This document shows, in pieces, positions 23,845-32,107 of a stretch of 64,000 bases of DNA (within the stretch, counting starts at the first letter, position 1; every line of letters starts with the position of its first letter). The stretch lies in NCBI GenBank assembly GCA_959020715.1, contig CAUESV010000001.1, positions 124,001 through 188,000 on the forward strand, read 5' to 3'. Below the pieces are notes generated by a model that was not told the origin of the DNA, did no database searches, and worked only from the letters and a program-made list of their open reading frames with translations. A program made the translations under genes and the position numbers. Source of the DNA: an uncultured Collinsella sp. GTDB lineage: Bacteria > Actinomycetota > Coriobacteriia > Coriobacteriales > Coriobacteriaceae.

Positions 23845-26205
23845 CTAAGCCAACCCCAGCAATATGCCCGCCGAATGCACGACAAACGCCACGATCCAGG
23901 CGACTGCCACCTGAAACGCGAACACGGCAACGGCGTAGCGCGCGCCCAGCTCGCTCTTGACGGCGCCGATGGCAGCCACGCAGGGCGGATACAGCAGCGT
24001 AAAGACCAGAAACACATAGGCAGTAAACGGCGAAAACATGGTCGACAGTGCCGCGGGCGAGGTCGCGCCCAAAAGCACCGTGAGCGTCGATATGACGCTC
24101 TCCTTGGCGATAAGTCCGGTGACGAGCGCCGTGGACGCACGCCAGTCGCCAAACCCAAGCGGCGCCAGCGCCGGCGCGATGATGCTGCCGAGGCCCGCAA
24201 GCAGGCTTTGCGACTGATCGGCGACCACATTAAAGCGAATGTCGAACGTCTGAAGGAACCAGATGACCACGGTAGCGGCAAAGATAATGGTAAAGGCCTT
24301 GGTAATAAAGTCCTTGGCCTTATCCCATGCCAGCATCACTGTCGTCTTGACGCTCGGCAGGCGGTAGTTGGGAAGCTCCATGATAAACGGCACCGGGTCG
24401 CCCTTAAATGCCGTGCGGTTGAGCACCAAAGCCGCGATGCAACCGACCGCAATGCCAATCAGATAGAGCGAGACCATGGCGGGAACCGTCGCCTGCGGGA
24501 AAAACGCCCCGCACAGCAGGCCGTAGACCGGCAACTTGGCCGAACAGCTCATGAACGGCGTGAGCATGACCGTCATCTTGCGGTCGTGCTCGGATGGGAG
24601 CGTACGGGTCGACATAATAGCCGGCACGGTGCAGCCAAAACCGACGAGCATAGGCACGAAGCTACGGCCCGACAGGCCAAAGCGACGCAACACCTTATCC
24701 ATGACAAAGGCGACGCGCGCCATGTAGCCCGAGTCCTCCAGAATGGAGAGGAACAAGAAGAGCACGACGATAATCGGCAGGAAGGTCAGCACGCTGCCCA
24801 CACCCGTAAGCACGCCGTCGACAGCCAGCGAGCGCACCACATCGTTGGTTCCGAACGCCTTGAGGCCCGCATCGGCCGAGGCGATGATGACCGCGATACC
24901 GTCCTCCATGAGTCCCTGCAACGCCGCGCCGATCACGCCAAACGTCAGCCAAAAGACGAGGCCCATGATCACCAGAAACGCCGGAATGGCTGTGTAACGA
25001 CCTGTCAGGATGCGGTCAATCTTGACGGAGCGCACGTGTTCGCGGCTCTCGTGCGGCTTGACGACGCAACGCCCGCACACGTCGCCGATAAAGCTAAAAC
25101 GCATATCGGCCAGCGCAGATAGGCGGTCGGTGCCGGCCTCGCCCTCCATCTGGGTAATGATGTGCTCGATAGCGTCGAGCTCATTGCGATCCAGGTGAAG
25201 CGCCTCGGTTACCAGCTCATCACCCTCGACCAGCTTGGTCGCCGCAAAGCGCACCGGAATGTGCGCCGTCACGGCATGGTCCTCGATCAGGTTAGCAATG
25301 CCGTGAATGCAGCGATGCAGTGCACCGCCGTCCGGACCGTCGGGCGCGCAAAAGTCCAGGCGGCCGGGGCGCTCGCGGAACCGTGCCACGTGCAGGGCGT
25401 GGTCCACCAGCTCGCCGATGCCCTCGTTGCGGGCAGCGCTAATGGGGACAACAGGCACGCCCATCAGGCTCTCGAGCAAGTTGACGTCTACGGCGCCGCC
25501 GTTGGCGGTCACCTCGTCCATCATGTTGAGCGCGATGACCATAGGACGGTCGAGCTCCATGAGCTGCAGTGTCAGGTACAGATTACGCTCGATATTGGTA
25601 GCGTCAATGATATCGATGATGGCGTCCGGACGCTCGTCGAGGATGAACTGACGGCTCACGACCTCTTCGCCTGTGTACGGCGACAGGGAGTAAATGCCAG
25701 GCAGGTCGGTAACGCTCGCCTCGGGATGGTTACGGATGGTGCCATCTTTGCGGTCGACCGTCACGCCGGGAAAGTTACCGACGTGCTGGTTGGAGCCCGT
25801 CAGCTGGTTGAATAACGTGGTCTTGCCGCAGTTTTGGTTGCCGGCGAGGGCAAAGTGCAGCGGCGCGCCCTCAGGCACGGCCGTCTTTGCCGCACGGGGC
25901 GAATACGTTCCCTCGCCCAGGGCCGGATGCTCCGTCGTGCCGATTGCGGCGTTAGCGCGCGGACCTGTATCGGTGTCGTGAATACCCACGAGCTCGATGC
26001 GAGCGGCATCGTCCTTGCGCAGTGTCAACTCGTAGCCACGCAGGCGGATCTCGAGCGGATCGCCCATGGGGGCGTACTTCATCATGGTGACTTCGGTGCC
26101 CGGCGTTAGACCCATGTCCAAAATATGCTGTCGGAGTGCCTGATCGTCCGATGCCACCGATGCGACAACGGCGTCCTTTCCAATCTCGAGTGTATCGAGC
26201 TTCAC
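23845..26205 (-). CDS. feoB: Fe(II) transporter, FeoA-FeoB fusion
   Basis: 786 residues. Residues ~1-75 are a FeoA-like SH3 domain (QHILDMGLTPGTEVTMMKYAPMGDPLEIRLRGYELTLR, read in parts). FeoB follows: G1 AGNQNCGKTTLFNQLTG, G3 VTDLPGIYSLSPY, G4 ALNMMDE, then a long membrane domain with Gate motifs such as LVGFGCTVPAIMSTRTL and FMSCSAKLPVYG. It imports ferrous iron across the inner membrane. The GTG at 26205 follows GGGGGAGGAAC; an ATG at 26256 would start inside the candidate operator and lacks a ribosome-binding site. Confidence 0.93.
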   Translation of the reverse strand: MKLDTLEIGKDAVVASVASDDQALRQHILDMGLTPGTEVTMMKYAPMGDPLEIRLRGYELTLRKDDAARIELVGIHDTDTGPRANAAIGTTEHPALGEGTYSPRAAKTAVPEGAPLHFALAGNQNCGKTTLFNQLTGSNQHVGNFPGVTVDRKDGTIRNHPEASVTDLPGIYSLSPYTGEEVVSRQFILDERPDAIIDIIDATNIERNLYLTLQLMELDRPMVIALNMMDEVTANGGAVDVNLLESLMGVPVVPISAARNEGIGELVDHALHVARFRERPGRLDFCAPDGPDGGALHRCIHGIANLIEDHAVTAHIPVRFAATKLVEGDELVTEALHLDRNELDAIEHIITQMEGEAGTDRLSALADMRFSFIGDVCGRCVVKPHESREHVRSVKIDRILTGRYTAIPAFLVIMGLVFWLTFGVIGAALQGLMEDGIAVIIASADAGLKAFGTNDVVRSLAVDGVLTGVGSVLTFLPIIVVLFLFLSILEDSGYMARVAFVMDKVLRRFGLSGRSFVPMLVGFGCTVPAIMSTRTLPSEHDRKMTVMLTPFMSCSAKLPVYGLLCGAFFPQATVPAMVSLYLIGIAVGCIAALVLNRTAFKGDPVPFIMELPNYRLPSVKTTVMLAWDKAKDFITKAFTIIFAATVVIWFLQTFDIRFNVVADQSQSLLAGLGSIIAPALAPLGFGDWRASTALVTGLIAKESVISTLTVLLGATSPAALSTMFSPFTAYVFLVFTLLYPPCVAAIGAVKSELGARYAVAVFAFQVAVAWIVAFVVHSAGILLGLA

Positions 26206-26252
26206 GTCCGTGTTCCTCCCCCGGCGCCCACAGGGCGTTGCATTTATGTTCA

Positions 26253-26285
26253 CCATGGCTAACCGTTTGCCATGGCTAACCAATT
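26253..26285 (-). promoter_or_regulatory. Candidate metal-regulator operator upstream of feoB
   Basis: CCATGGCTAACC occurs at 26253-26264 and 26270-26281. On the minus strand each copy lies in an imperfect palindrome, GTTAGCCATGGCAAAC and GTTAGCCATGGTGAAC, 17 bases apart. The half-site GGTTAGCC is that of actinobacterial DtxR/IdeR boxes, so iron-dependent repression is likely, although the centre differs from the classical 19-base box. Confidence 0.55.
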
Positions 26286-26380
26286 TTAACCATGCATGAT
26301 AGCGCGAACATGCAACGATGTTCAATCGACAGATCGGTGCAGGGGGGATTCTGGGCCACTGCTTCCCAGACGGGCCTGCT

Positions 26381-26565
26381 GCGGAAACCGAATCCCACTC
26401 CGGAACACCTAAACGGGATGGGCTTTCCGGTTGAGGCATCTAGCGGAAACTGCAGCCCGGAATCGGCACTCAGACTGGGATGCAATTTCCCAATGGGGCC
26501 CTCGGGGAAACTACGGCCCGGAATCTGCTCTCGAAACGGGACGCGGTTTCCCCGAGGACCGAAGC
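26381..26565. repeat. Three degenerate ~61-bp tandem repeats
   Basis: Units begin at 26381, 26443 and 26504 with GGAAAC, continue with a GAATC block and a GGGATGC/GGGACGC block, and close with TTTCC, so each unit is itself an imperfect hairpin. Together with 26206-26252 and 26566-26689 this fills the 637-base gap between feoB and the antiporter. The stretch 26590-26680 also has GGAACGTCC twice and small GTGCCGGCAC / GCTGCCGGCAGC palindromes. There is no gene. Confidence 0.65.
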
Positions 26566-26691
26566 AGCCGCCCGCCCCTCGACAAAATGATCCGTTCCCT
26601 CCGTCGTATACGGAACGTCCAAGGAGTGTCCCAGGGTGCCGGCACAATAGGAACGTCCCCAGCTGCCGGCAGCATTTCGCCGCAACAACAA

Positions 26692-26728
26692 AAGCCCGCG
26701 CTGGCAACAAATGTCACCTGCGCGGGCT
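26692..26728 (-). terminator. Rho-independent terminator after the antiporter gene
   Basis: Stem AAGCCCGCG / CGCGGGCTT with a 19-base loop. On the minus strand it is followed by TTTTGTTGTTG. It lies 115 bases past the stop of the antiporter gene. Confidence 0.75.
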
Positions 26729-26842
26729 TGGTGGGCGCTCACAAAGGCACGTTACAGAGGCCCACGTCAGTTATGGATTACCGAACGGCACCGGCACGCG
26801 ATGCCTCCGTCGGCTTACCAAGCGATGAAGCTTGCCGCAGTC

Positions 26843-28306
26843 TTAGACTATCGGCGCAATGCCGGCAAAGTGCAGATACAGCGAAATGATTGCCACGACA
26901 ATGACCACCGCTGCGATCAGCTTGTCGTGCAGATGCGGAAGCACCGGTTTACCGCGGCCTCGCTCGCCCAGCATATAAACGGGAATGGCCGGAGCAAAAA
27001 GAATCGTCGTGATCATAACGCCCTGAAGACCCGTCGACCACACCAGGAACAATGTGTAGATGAAGCCGAGCGTACCGAAGAAGCGGGCTTTGCCGACGCT
27101 GGGCGCATGCGGCCCGTCCAGATGCTCGTTCTTCCAGCCAATCACCATGTAATAGGCAGCCGAGCAGACATACGGAACCAGAATCGTGTTGACTGCGCAG
27201 CTATAGAAGAACTGGTAGGTGCTCGCCGCCACATACGACACGATCAAGAAGAGCTGCGTGATACCGGAGCTCACGAGAACCGTTACCACCGGGGCATCGT
27301 GCTTGTTCGTCTTGGCAAACGCCAGAGGGAAGGATCCCTGGCGCGCCGCCTCGAACGGCGTCTCGGACGCAATGATGACATAGCCCAGCAGCGCGCCGAC
27401 CAACGAAAGGATAACGCCAAGGTTTACGATGGCAGCACCAACCGGACCGATTGCGCACTCGAGAATTCCCGCCATGGAGGGCGTTGCAAGCTGTGCCATC
27501 TCCTCGCGCGGCATAATGCCGAGCGACAGCATCGAGATGATCAGATACAGCGTGAATACAGCCGCAAATCCGAGCGCCGTCGAGCGGCCGACGTCACGCA
27601 CGTACTTAGCACGGCCCGAGATAACGACAGCGCCCTCGATGCCCGTGAAGACCCAGACAAGGGCGATCATGGTCGAGACAACCTGCTCGCCAAAGCCAGG
27701 ACCAGCCGGCTCTCCCCAGAAGTTGTCCATAAAGATATCGACGTTGAACTTACCCAGGAGCACGATACTCAGCACAAAGAGCCCCAACGGCACCAGCTTC
27801 GCCAACGTGACGATCGTGTTAATGCCCGCAGCTTCCTTAACGCCACGAAGCACAAGGGCGGTAAGGAACCACAAAAACACGCTGGCGCAGACGATAGAAA
27901 GCAGGTTGTTACCCGCGCCAAACGCAGGGAAGAAATAGCCCAGCGCGCTAAACAGCAAGAGCGCAAAGCTCACGTTGGAAAGACATGCGCTGATCCAGTA
28001 GCCCCAGGCGGAGTTGAATCCAATGTAATCGCCAAAACCAGCCGCAGCGTATGCATAGATGCCGCCGGTCAGGTCGGGACGGGCCTGAGACAAACCGTTG
28101 AACACCATCATCAGCGCAAAGACGCCAATGAAGCAAATTCCCCACGAGACGATAACCGCACCGGTATTTGCCCCGCCTGCTGCCATATCGCCGGCAAGCG
28201 AAAAGATGCCGCCACAAATACTGGCGGTAATGACCATCATGGTCAGACGGAAGAGATCGAGGCCATTAGGGTCGATAATCTCTTCATTTTGAGCTTTAGA
28301 GGCCAT
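26843..28306 (-). CDS. APC-family arginine/ornithine-type antiporter (ArcD-like)
   Basis: 487 residues with ~12 membrane segments. LFRLTMMVITASICGGIFSL and AAGGANTGAVIVSWGICFIG carry the glycine-rich APC substrate-binding helix, and the sequence pattern (PDLTGGIYAYAAAGFGDYIGFNSAWGYW, read in parts) matches basic amino acid exchangers. It probably swaps extracellular arginine or citrulline for an internal amino acid. It is downstream of a DDAH/arginine-deiminase-like gene and likely works with it. ATG at 28306 follows an AAGGGGGTG site. Confidence 0.82.
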   Translation of the reverse strand: MASKAQNEEIIDPNGLDLFRLTMMVITASICGGIFSLAGDMAAGGANTGAVIVSWGICFIGVFALMMVFNGLSQARPDLTGGIYAYAAAGFGDYIGFNSAWGYWISACLSNVSFALLLFSALGYFFPAFGAGNNLLSIVCASVFLWFLTALVLRGVKEAAGINTIVTLAKLVPLGLFVLSIVLLGKFNVDIFMDNFWGEPAGPGFGEQVVSTMIALVWVFTGIEGAVVISGRAKYVRDVGRSTALGFAAVFTLYLIISMLSLGIMPREEMAQLATPSMAGILECAIGPVGAAIVNLGVILSLVGALLGYVIIASETPFEAARQGSFPLAFAKTNKHDAPVVTVLVSSGITQLFLIVSYVAASTYQFFYSCAVNTILVPYVCSAAYYMVIGWKNEHLDGPHAPSVGKARFFGTLGFIYTLFLVWSTGLQGVMITTILFAPAIPVYMLGERGRGKPVLPHLHDKLIAAVVIVVAIISLYLHFAGIAPIV

Positions 28307-28343
28307 TGTATGTGCACCCCCTTCATCATGTGATCGAACGAAA

Positions 28344-28382
28344 GATGGCCCGGACGTCCCGAATCGGGTGCCGGGCCATCGG
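28344..28382 (-). terminator. Hairpin between the DDAH-like gene and the antiporter gene
   Basis: Stem GATGGCCCGG / CCGGGCCATC, followed on the minus strand by TTTCGTT. It may be a partial terminator that lowers antiporter expression relative to the enzyme. Confidence 0.6.
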
Positions 28383-28415
28383 TCAAGCGATCATCAGACT
28401 GTTACAGCTATCGCG

Positions 28416-29192
28416 TTAGAAGCGCAGCGACAGGCAAGAAAGGCCGCCGTCGACCTTGCGATACTCGGAGGTGTCAACGACGAGTGTCTTGTAGCCCAGA
28501 TCCTGCACGGCCTTGAGCACAGTCGGATAGCCCTCGGCAACGATGACCGTACCGTTGACCCAGATGCAGTTGGCGCCGTACGCCTCGTCCTCGGGCACGA
28601 CGATCTTGTTGTACTGGGCAAAGTCGGGCTTATCGATGAACTCACCAGAGACGAGCATGTTGTTGTCCTCGATGTAGTTGACGCCCGTCTTGAGGTGCAG
28701 GACCTCCTCCAGCGGAACCTCAGAACCCTCGAGGCCCCAGCCCTCGAGAATCTCACAGAACTGGCGGATGCCCTCTTCGTTGGTACGAGCGGAGCGACCG
28801 ACGTAGAAATGGTCACCGACCATCATGACGTCGCCGCCGTCGAGCGTGCCCGGAGAAACGATGTGCTTGACATGCTCGTCGTCAAAGAAGCGACGGACGG
28901 CCGGCTCGATCTCGTCCTTCTCGCCGTTGCGGCTATCGGCGCCGGGGTTGGTAATGATGGCGCCGCAGCGAGTGATAACGGCCGGATCTTCGACGAAACA
29001 GCTGTCGGGATACTGCTCGAGTGCCGGCAGCACCGAGACATCCACGCCGCACTGCTCGAGCGCATGCTCGTAATCGTAGTGCTCCTCGATGGCGCGCTCG
29101 TAGATGGGCTGGCCAAGCTCGGGGGCACTCGTGATGCCATTGCTCAGGGACTTGCCGGGGCGGCGGATGATGACGTGGCTGAACTTGGTCAT
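28416..29192 (-). CDS. DDAH / arginine deiminase family amidinohydrolase
   Basis: 258 residues, the size of dimethylarginine dimethylaminohydrolase and shorter than the ~400 residues of ArcA. Guanidine-modifying superfamily motifs: DSCFVEDPAVI, GTLDGGDVMMVG, GRSARTNEEGI, and the C-terminal KVDGGLSCLSLRF, whose Cys is the expected nucleophile. It hydrolyses (methyl)arginine to citrulline plus an amine or ammonia. It clusters with an ArcD-like antiporter and a divergent GntR gene. AAGGAGGATCATC precedes the ATG. Methylarginine or arginine as substrate is not settled. Confidence 0.83.
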   Translation of the reverse strand: MTKFSHVIIRRPGKSLSNGITSAPELGQPIYERAIEEHYDYEHALEQCGVDVSVLPALEQYPDSCFVEDPAVITRCGAIITNPGADSRNGEKDEIEPAVRRFFDDEHVKHIVSPGTLDGGDVMMVGDHFYVGRSARTNEEGIRQFCEILEGWGLEGSEVPLEEVLHLKTGVNYIEDNNMLVSGEFIDKPDFAQYNKIVVPEDEAYGANCIWVNGTVIVAEGYPTVLKAVQDLGYKTLVVDTSEYRKVDGGLSCLSLRF

Positions 29193-29289
29193 GATGATCC
29201 TCCTTGGATCTCTTAGCAGAGAGCGGGACTTCTTCGCGCCCGCCTTCCTTTCGATGGCTTTATCTTAGGGCGGTTTTCCTGTTTTGTAT

Positions 29290-29301
29290 ATTGTATACAA
29301 T
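29290..29301. promoter_or_regulatory. GntR-type operator
   Basis: ATTGTATACAAT is a perfect 12-base palindrome of the FadR/GntR type, placed about 90 bases upstream of the DDAH-like gene and about 150 upstream of the gntR gene. TATAAT at about 29375 may serve the gntR promoter. Confidence 0.65.
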
Positions 29302-29447
29302 CCTGAACGGTAGGTATTCTTCGGTAAGCGTATTCTTACGTATCGGCGCAAAGTAGCACGATTTAACTGGTCGTTCTATAATTCAACTGAGCTATTCAAG
29401 TGAAACGTATTTACTTTTAGAAATATACCGTTAAGGAACATAAGCTC

Positions 29448-30098
29448 ATGGAAACGCTCAGAAGGCCCCTGAAGGACCACGTATACGACTACATTTCGAG
29501 CCGTATTGACGCCGGCGAGCTTTCGGCCGGCGACCGGCTGAGCGAGCAAGCGATCTGCGACGCCATGGGCGTGTCACGCACGCCGGTCCGCGAAGCGCTC
29601 ATCCAGCTCGCAAGCGACGGCTATCTGGACAATCTCCCCCGCCGCGGATTCCGCGTCCGTGGGTTCGATCAGCAAAACGCCGTTGAGGTCTTTGAGATTA
29701 TGGGGCCGCTCGACGGGCAGGCCGCATATCTCGCCTGTCCGAACCTAACCGACGATGACATTACGCAGCTTAAATTTCTCGTCGGCTCCATGGACCTCGC
29801 GATCCAAGGCGGCCTCATCCGTAAGTACGACGATATTCAGCGAGACTTTCACCTTACGTACTTCAACCGCTGCGGCAACGACCGTCTGCGCGATATGATC
29901 TCGCAGCTCGAGCGCTGCTTTATCAAGCGCGATTACGAGACTGTCGACCAAGAGACGGCGTGCAAACTGCTCAATAAAGCCAACAACGAACATGCTCATA
30001 TTCTTGAGTTGTTCGAAGCACGAGATGCGACGGGCGTGCGCGACTACGTTCGCGATGTCCATTGGAACACAGAAAACGCCCAGTTCACCGTCTGGTAG
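29448..30098 (+). CDS. GntR family transcriptional regulator (FadR/FCD subfamily)
   Basis: 216 residues. The winged helix is at residues ~5-70: LKDHVYDYISSRIDAGELSAGDRLSEQAICDAMGVSRTPVREALIQLASDGYL (in parts). An all-helical effector domain follows, with FHLTYFNRCGNDRLRDMI and a C-terminal histidine (VHWNTENAQF), typical of metal- or acid-binding FCD domains. It is divergent from the DDAH-like/antiporter genes, with a GntR palindrome between them, so it probably controls them in response to an amino or organic acid. Confidence 0.9.
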   Translation: METLRRPLKDHVYDYISSRIDAGELSAGDRLSEQAICDAMGVSRTPVREALIQLASDGYLDNLPRRGFRVRGFDQQNAVEVFEIMGPLDGQAAYLACPNLTDDDITQLKFLVGSMDLAIQGGLIRKYDDIQRDFHLTYFNRCGNDRLRDMISQLERCFIKRDYETVDQETACKLLNKANNEHAHILELFEARDATGVRDYVRDVHWNTENAQFTVW

Positions 30099-30132
30099 AA
30101 ATACAACAAGGAAAGCTATCAGACGCCCATCT

Positions 30133-30202
30133 CACGAGAGTGGATAATCCCCCGTTTTTGTCGAAAAGCAGACCAAAAAATGGGAGATTATCCACTCTCG
30201 TG
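30133..30202. terminator. Bidirectional terminator-like palindrome (GTGGATAATC family)
   Basis: CACGAGAGTGGATAATC (30133-30149) is repeated exactly inverted at 30186-30202, with T and A runs just inside the arms. It sits between convergent genes. Related sequence recurs at 49837-49980. Confidence 0.75.
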
Positions 30203-30211
30203 CTGCGCGGT

Positions 30212-31114
30212 CTAGAAACCGTGGCGTTCCAAAAAGCGGAAGGCTAGGCGAATCCAGGGACGGACCGCCACCTGCTTGTCCTCGTTGTCGACCGCGGTGT
30301 TGGCGTTGCCAAGCGAAAGGCCGTGACCGCCCTGGTCAAAGACGTGCATCTCGCATGCAACACCCTCCTCGGCCATGCGCTGCGCAAACGGATAGACCTG
30401 CGCGATCGGCGCCGTTTTGTCGTCGGACACGCCCCACACAAAGGTCGGCGGCATCTGACGCGAAACATGCGTGGTGGGGCAGATATCGGCCAAATGCTCG
30501 TCGGTGGCCTCGCCGCCCGTCACCATCGACAGATAGTCGTTGAGCAGATCGCGGCCCGTCTTGCCGCCCGTCTTGGGCACGCGCAAGTCGATGCGCGGGT
30601 CGCGCGTCTGCATGTCGCGCACATAGGCAAAATCGAGCAGCGGATAGCCCAGCACCACGGCGTCGGGGCGAATATCATCCGGACGAGCCCCGGCAAGTGC
30701 CGCGAAAGGACCGGTCTTCCACTGCGTTGCCAGCGAGGCGCAGATCATGCCGCCCGCCGAAAAGCCCACGACGCACACGCGCTTGGGGTCGACATGCCAT
30801 TCGTCGGCATTAGCGCGCACCGTGGCGACCATCTTGGCAAGATCGGCCTGCGGGTGCGGAAAACTCACGTCGCCCGTGCCGCTTGTCACATAGTTGAGCA
30901 CAAAAGCCTGGTACCCGTGATCCAAAAACGCAAACGCCACCGGATCTTGCTCATGCGGAGCGATGTGCGTAAACGCGCCTCCGCCGCAGATGATCACTGC
31001 CGGGCGACGACCATTAGGCTTATCGGGCAATGGCTCGGCGCCCAAATAGGTAAACGTCGCCGGATATTCCTCAGTCGGCTCCTCGCCCCACAGCGCATGG
31101 CTCTCGATAATCAA
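30212..31114 (-). CDS. Alpha/beta hydrolase (acetylesterase/lipase-like)
   Basis: 300 residues, cytoplasmic. AVIICGGGAFTHIAPHEQDPVA has the oxyanion-hole glycines, VVGFSAGGMICASLA the nucleophile serine (G-F-S-A-G), and FVWGVSDDKTAP with DQGGHGLSLG supply the Asp and His of the triad. It looks like acetyl-xylan or sugar esterases of the dienelactone-hydrolase type. The start is TTG at 31114 behind GAAGGGAGCACC. No operon partners; substrate unknown. Confidence 0.85.
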   Translation of the reverse strand: MIIESHALWGEEPTEEYPATFTYLGAEPLPDKPNGRRPAVIICGGGAFTHIAPHEQDPVAFAFLDHGYQAFVLNYVTSGTGDVSFPHPQADLAKMVATVRANADEWHVDPKRVCVVGFSAGGMICASLATQWKTGPFAALAGARPDDIRPDAVVLGYPLLDFAYVRDMQTRDPRIDLRVPKTGGKTGRDLLNDYLSMVTGGEATDEHLADICPTTHVSRQMPPTFVWGVSDDKTAPIAQVYPFAQRMAEEGVACEMHVFDQGGHGLSLGNANTAVDNEDKQVAVRPWIRLAFRFLERHGF

Positions 31115-31362
31115 TTGGTGCTCCCTTCGCGCAATTCGTGCGCACTATTTTTTCGTCCTCAAGCGTACCCCAGTTGGACCCATGGCGCAGAAACACTCAC
31201 GCAATAAGTTCCCTTTCAACTGATATATCACATAATCGCAGCTCAGCGCTATCGTTTCACAGCGTAAAATAGGGACGCTGACCGTGCCGGGAAACACATG
31301 CGTAACGTTTCCGGCTACATTACACGCGTGCAACAGGCGCGCTTGATACGTTGGAGGCAACT

Positions 31363-31926
31363 ATGGGTCTGCTCGATTCGCTTAAGTCCACCTTCACCTC
31401 GACCGGCGAGGCGTCCGTTCCGCCCGCAGCAAGCTTCGCCACCCGCGAAGGCGTCATCTATGCCCCCGTCAACGGCGTGCTCGTCAATCTGGACGAGGTT
31501 CCCGACGAGACGATCGCCTCGGGCATGCTTGGCCAGGGCTATGGCATCGAGCCCATTACCGGCACCATCTATGCGCCCGCCAACGGCCGCATCGGCGCCA
31601 CCACCGTCACCAACCACTCCATTGGCATGATCACCGAGGACGGTCTTCGCGTGTTTATCCATGTCGGCCTGGGCACCGTGGAAATGAACGGCAAGGGTTT
31701 TGCCCGCTTTGTCGAGATGGGCGATGTGGTCAAGGCAGGCCAGCCGCTCATCAGCTTCGACCGCGAGGCCATTAAGGCCGCTGGTCACGAGGACATCGTG
31801 ACCGTCATCGTCTCCGAGCTCGATCGTCTTAAGAGCATCGACCATGTCGGCGAGTCCGGAACGCTTATCGGCGGCAACCCGCTCGTCAAGCTTGGCGACC
31901 CGCTGCTGGTAGCCAAGACCAAGTAG
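31363..31926 (+). CDS. PTS glucose-type EIIA component
   Basis: 187 residues. IYAPVNGVLVNLDEVPDETIASGMLGQGYGI opens the EIIA-Glc fold, and DGLRVFIHVGLGTVEMNGKGF carries the phosphorylated histidine (in IHVGLGT). The second active-site histidine is in TVTNHSIGM. It receives phosphate from HPr and passes it to an EIIB domain; no EIIBC gene lies nearby, so it may serve several permeases or have a regulatory role. The ATG at 31363 follows TTGGAGGCAACT. Confidence 0.92.
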   Translation: MGLLDSLKSTFTSTGEASVPPAASFATREGVIYAPVNGVLVNLDEVPDETIASGMLGQGYGIEPITGTIYAPANGRIGATTVTNHSIGMITEDGLRVFIHVGLGTVEMNGKGFARFVEMGDVVKAGQPLISFDREAIKAAGHEDIVTVIVSELDRLKSIDHVGESGTLIGGNPLVKLGDPLLVAKTK

Positions 31927-31963
31927 CCAGGCCCCGCGCCACACAGCCAAAAGGCACCTCGTC

Positions 31964-31995
31964 AAGCGCCCGCGACCATTTGGCCGCGGGCGCTT
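31964..31995 (+). terminator. Rho-independent terminator after the EIIA gene
   Basis: Stem AAGCGCCCGCG / CGCGGGCGCTT with a 10-base loop and a short T run. Confidence 0.85.
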
Positions 31996-32107
31996 TTCGT
32001 TTGAAAAACCATCCCGTCAATGCCTTATCTGTATAGCCCAAATGAGCCGAGCTGCTAGAATATCGAACTGTATGGATAACTATCATTCAACCGTTATGGG
32101 AGGATAC

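Noticed and set aside
26381..26565. Tandem repeats considered as a CRISPR array.
   Set aside because: Only three units, no constant repeat with unique spacers, units degenerate throughout, and no cas genes in the window.
26292..26889. Overlapping frames of 90-178 codons around the tandem repeats.
   Set aside because: They read through hairpin repeats and a terminator; the three frames give low-complexity, unrelated peptides and no start signals.
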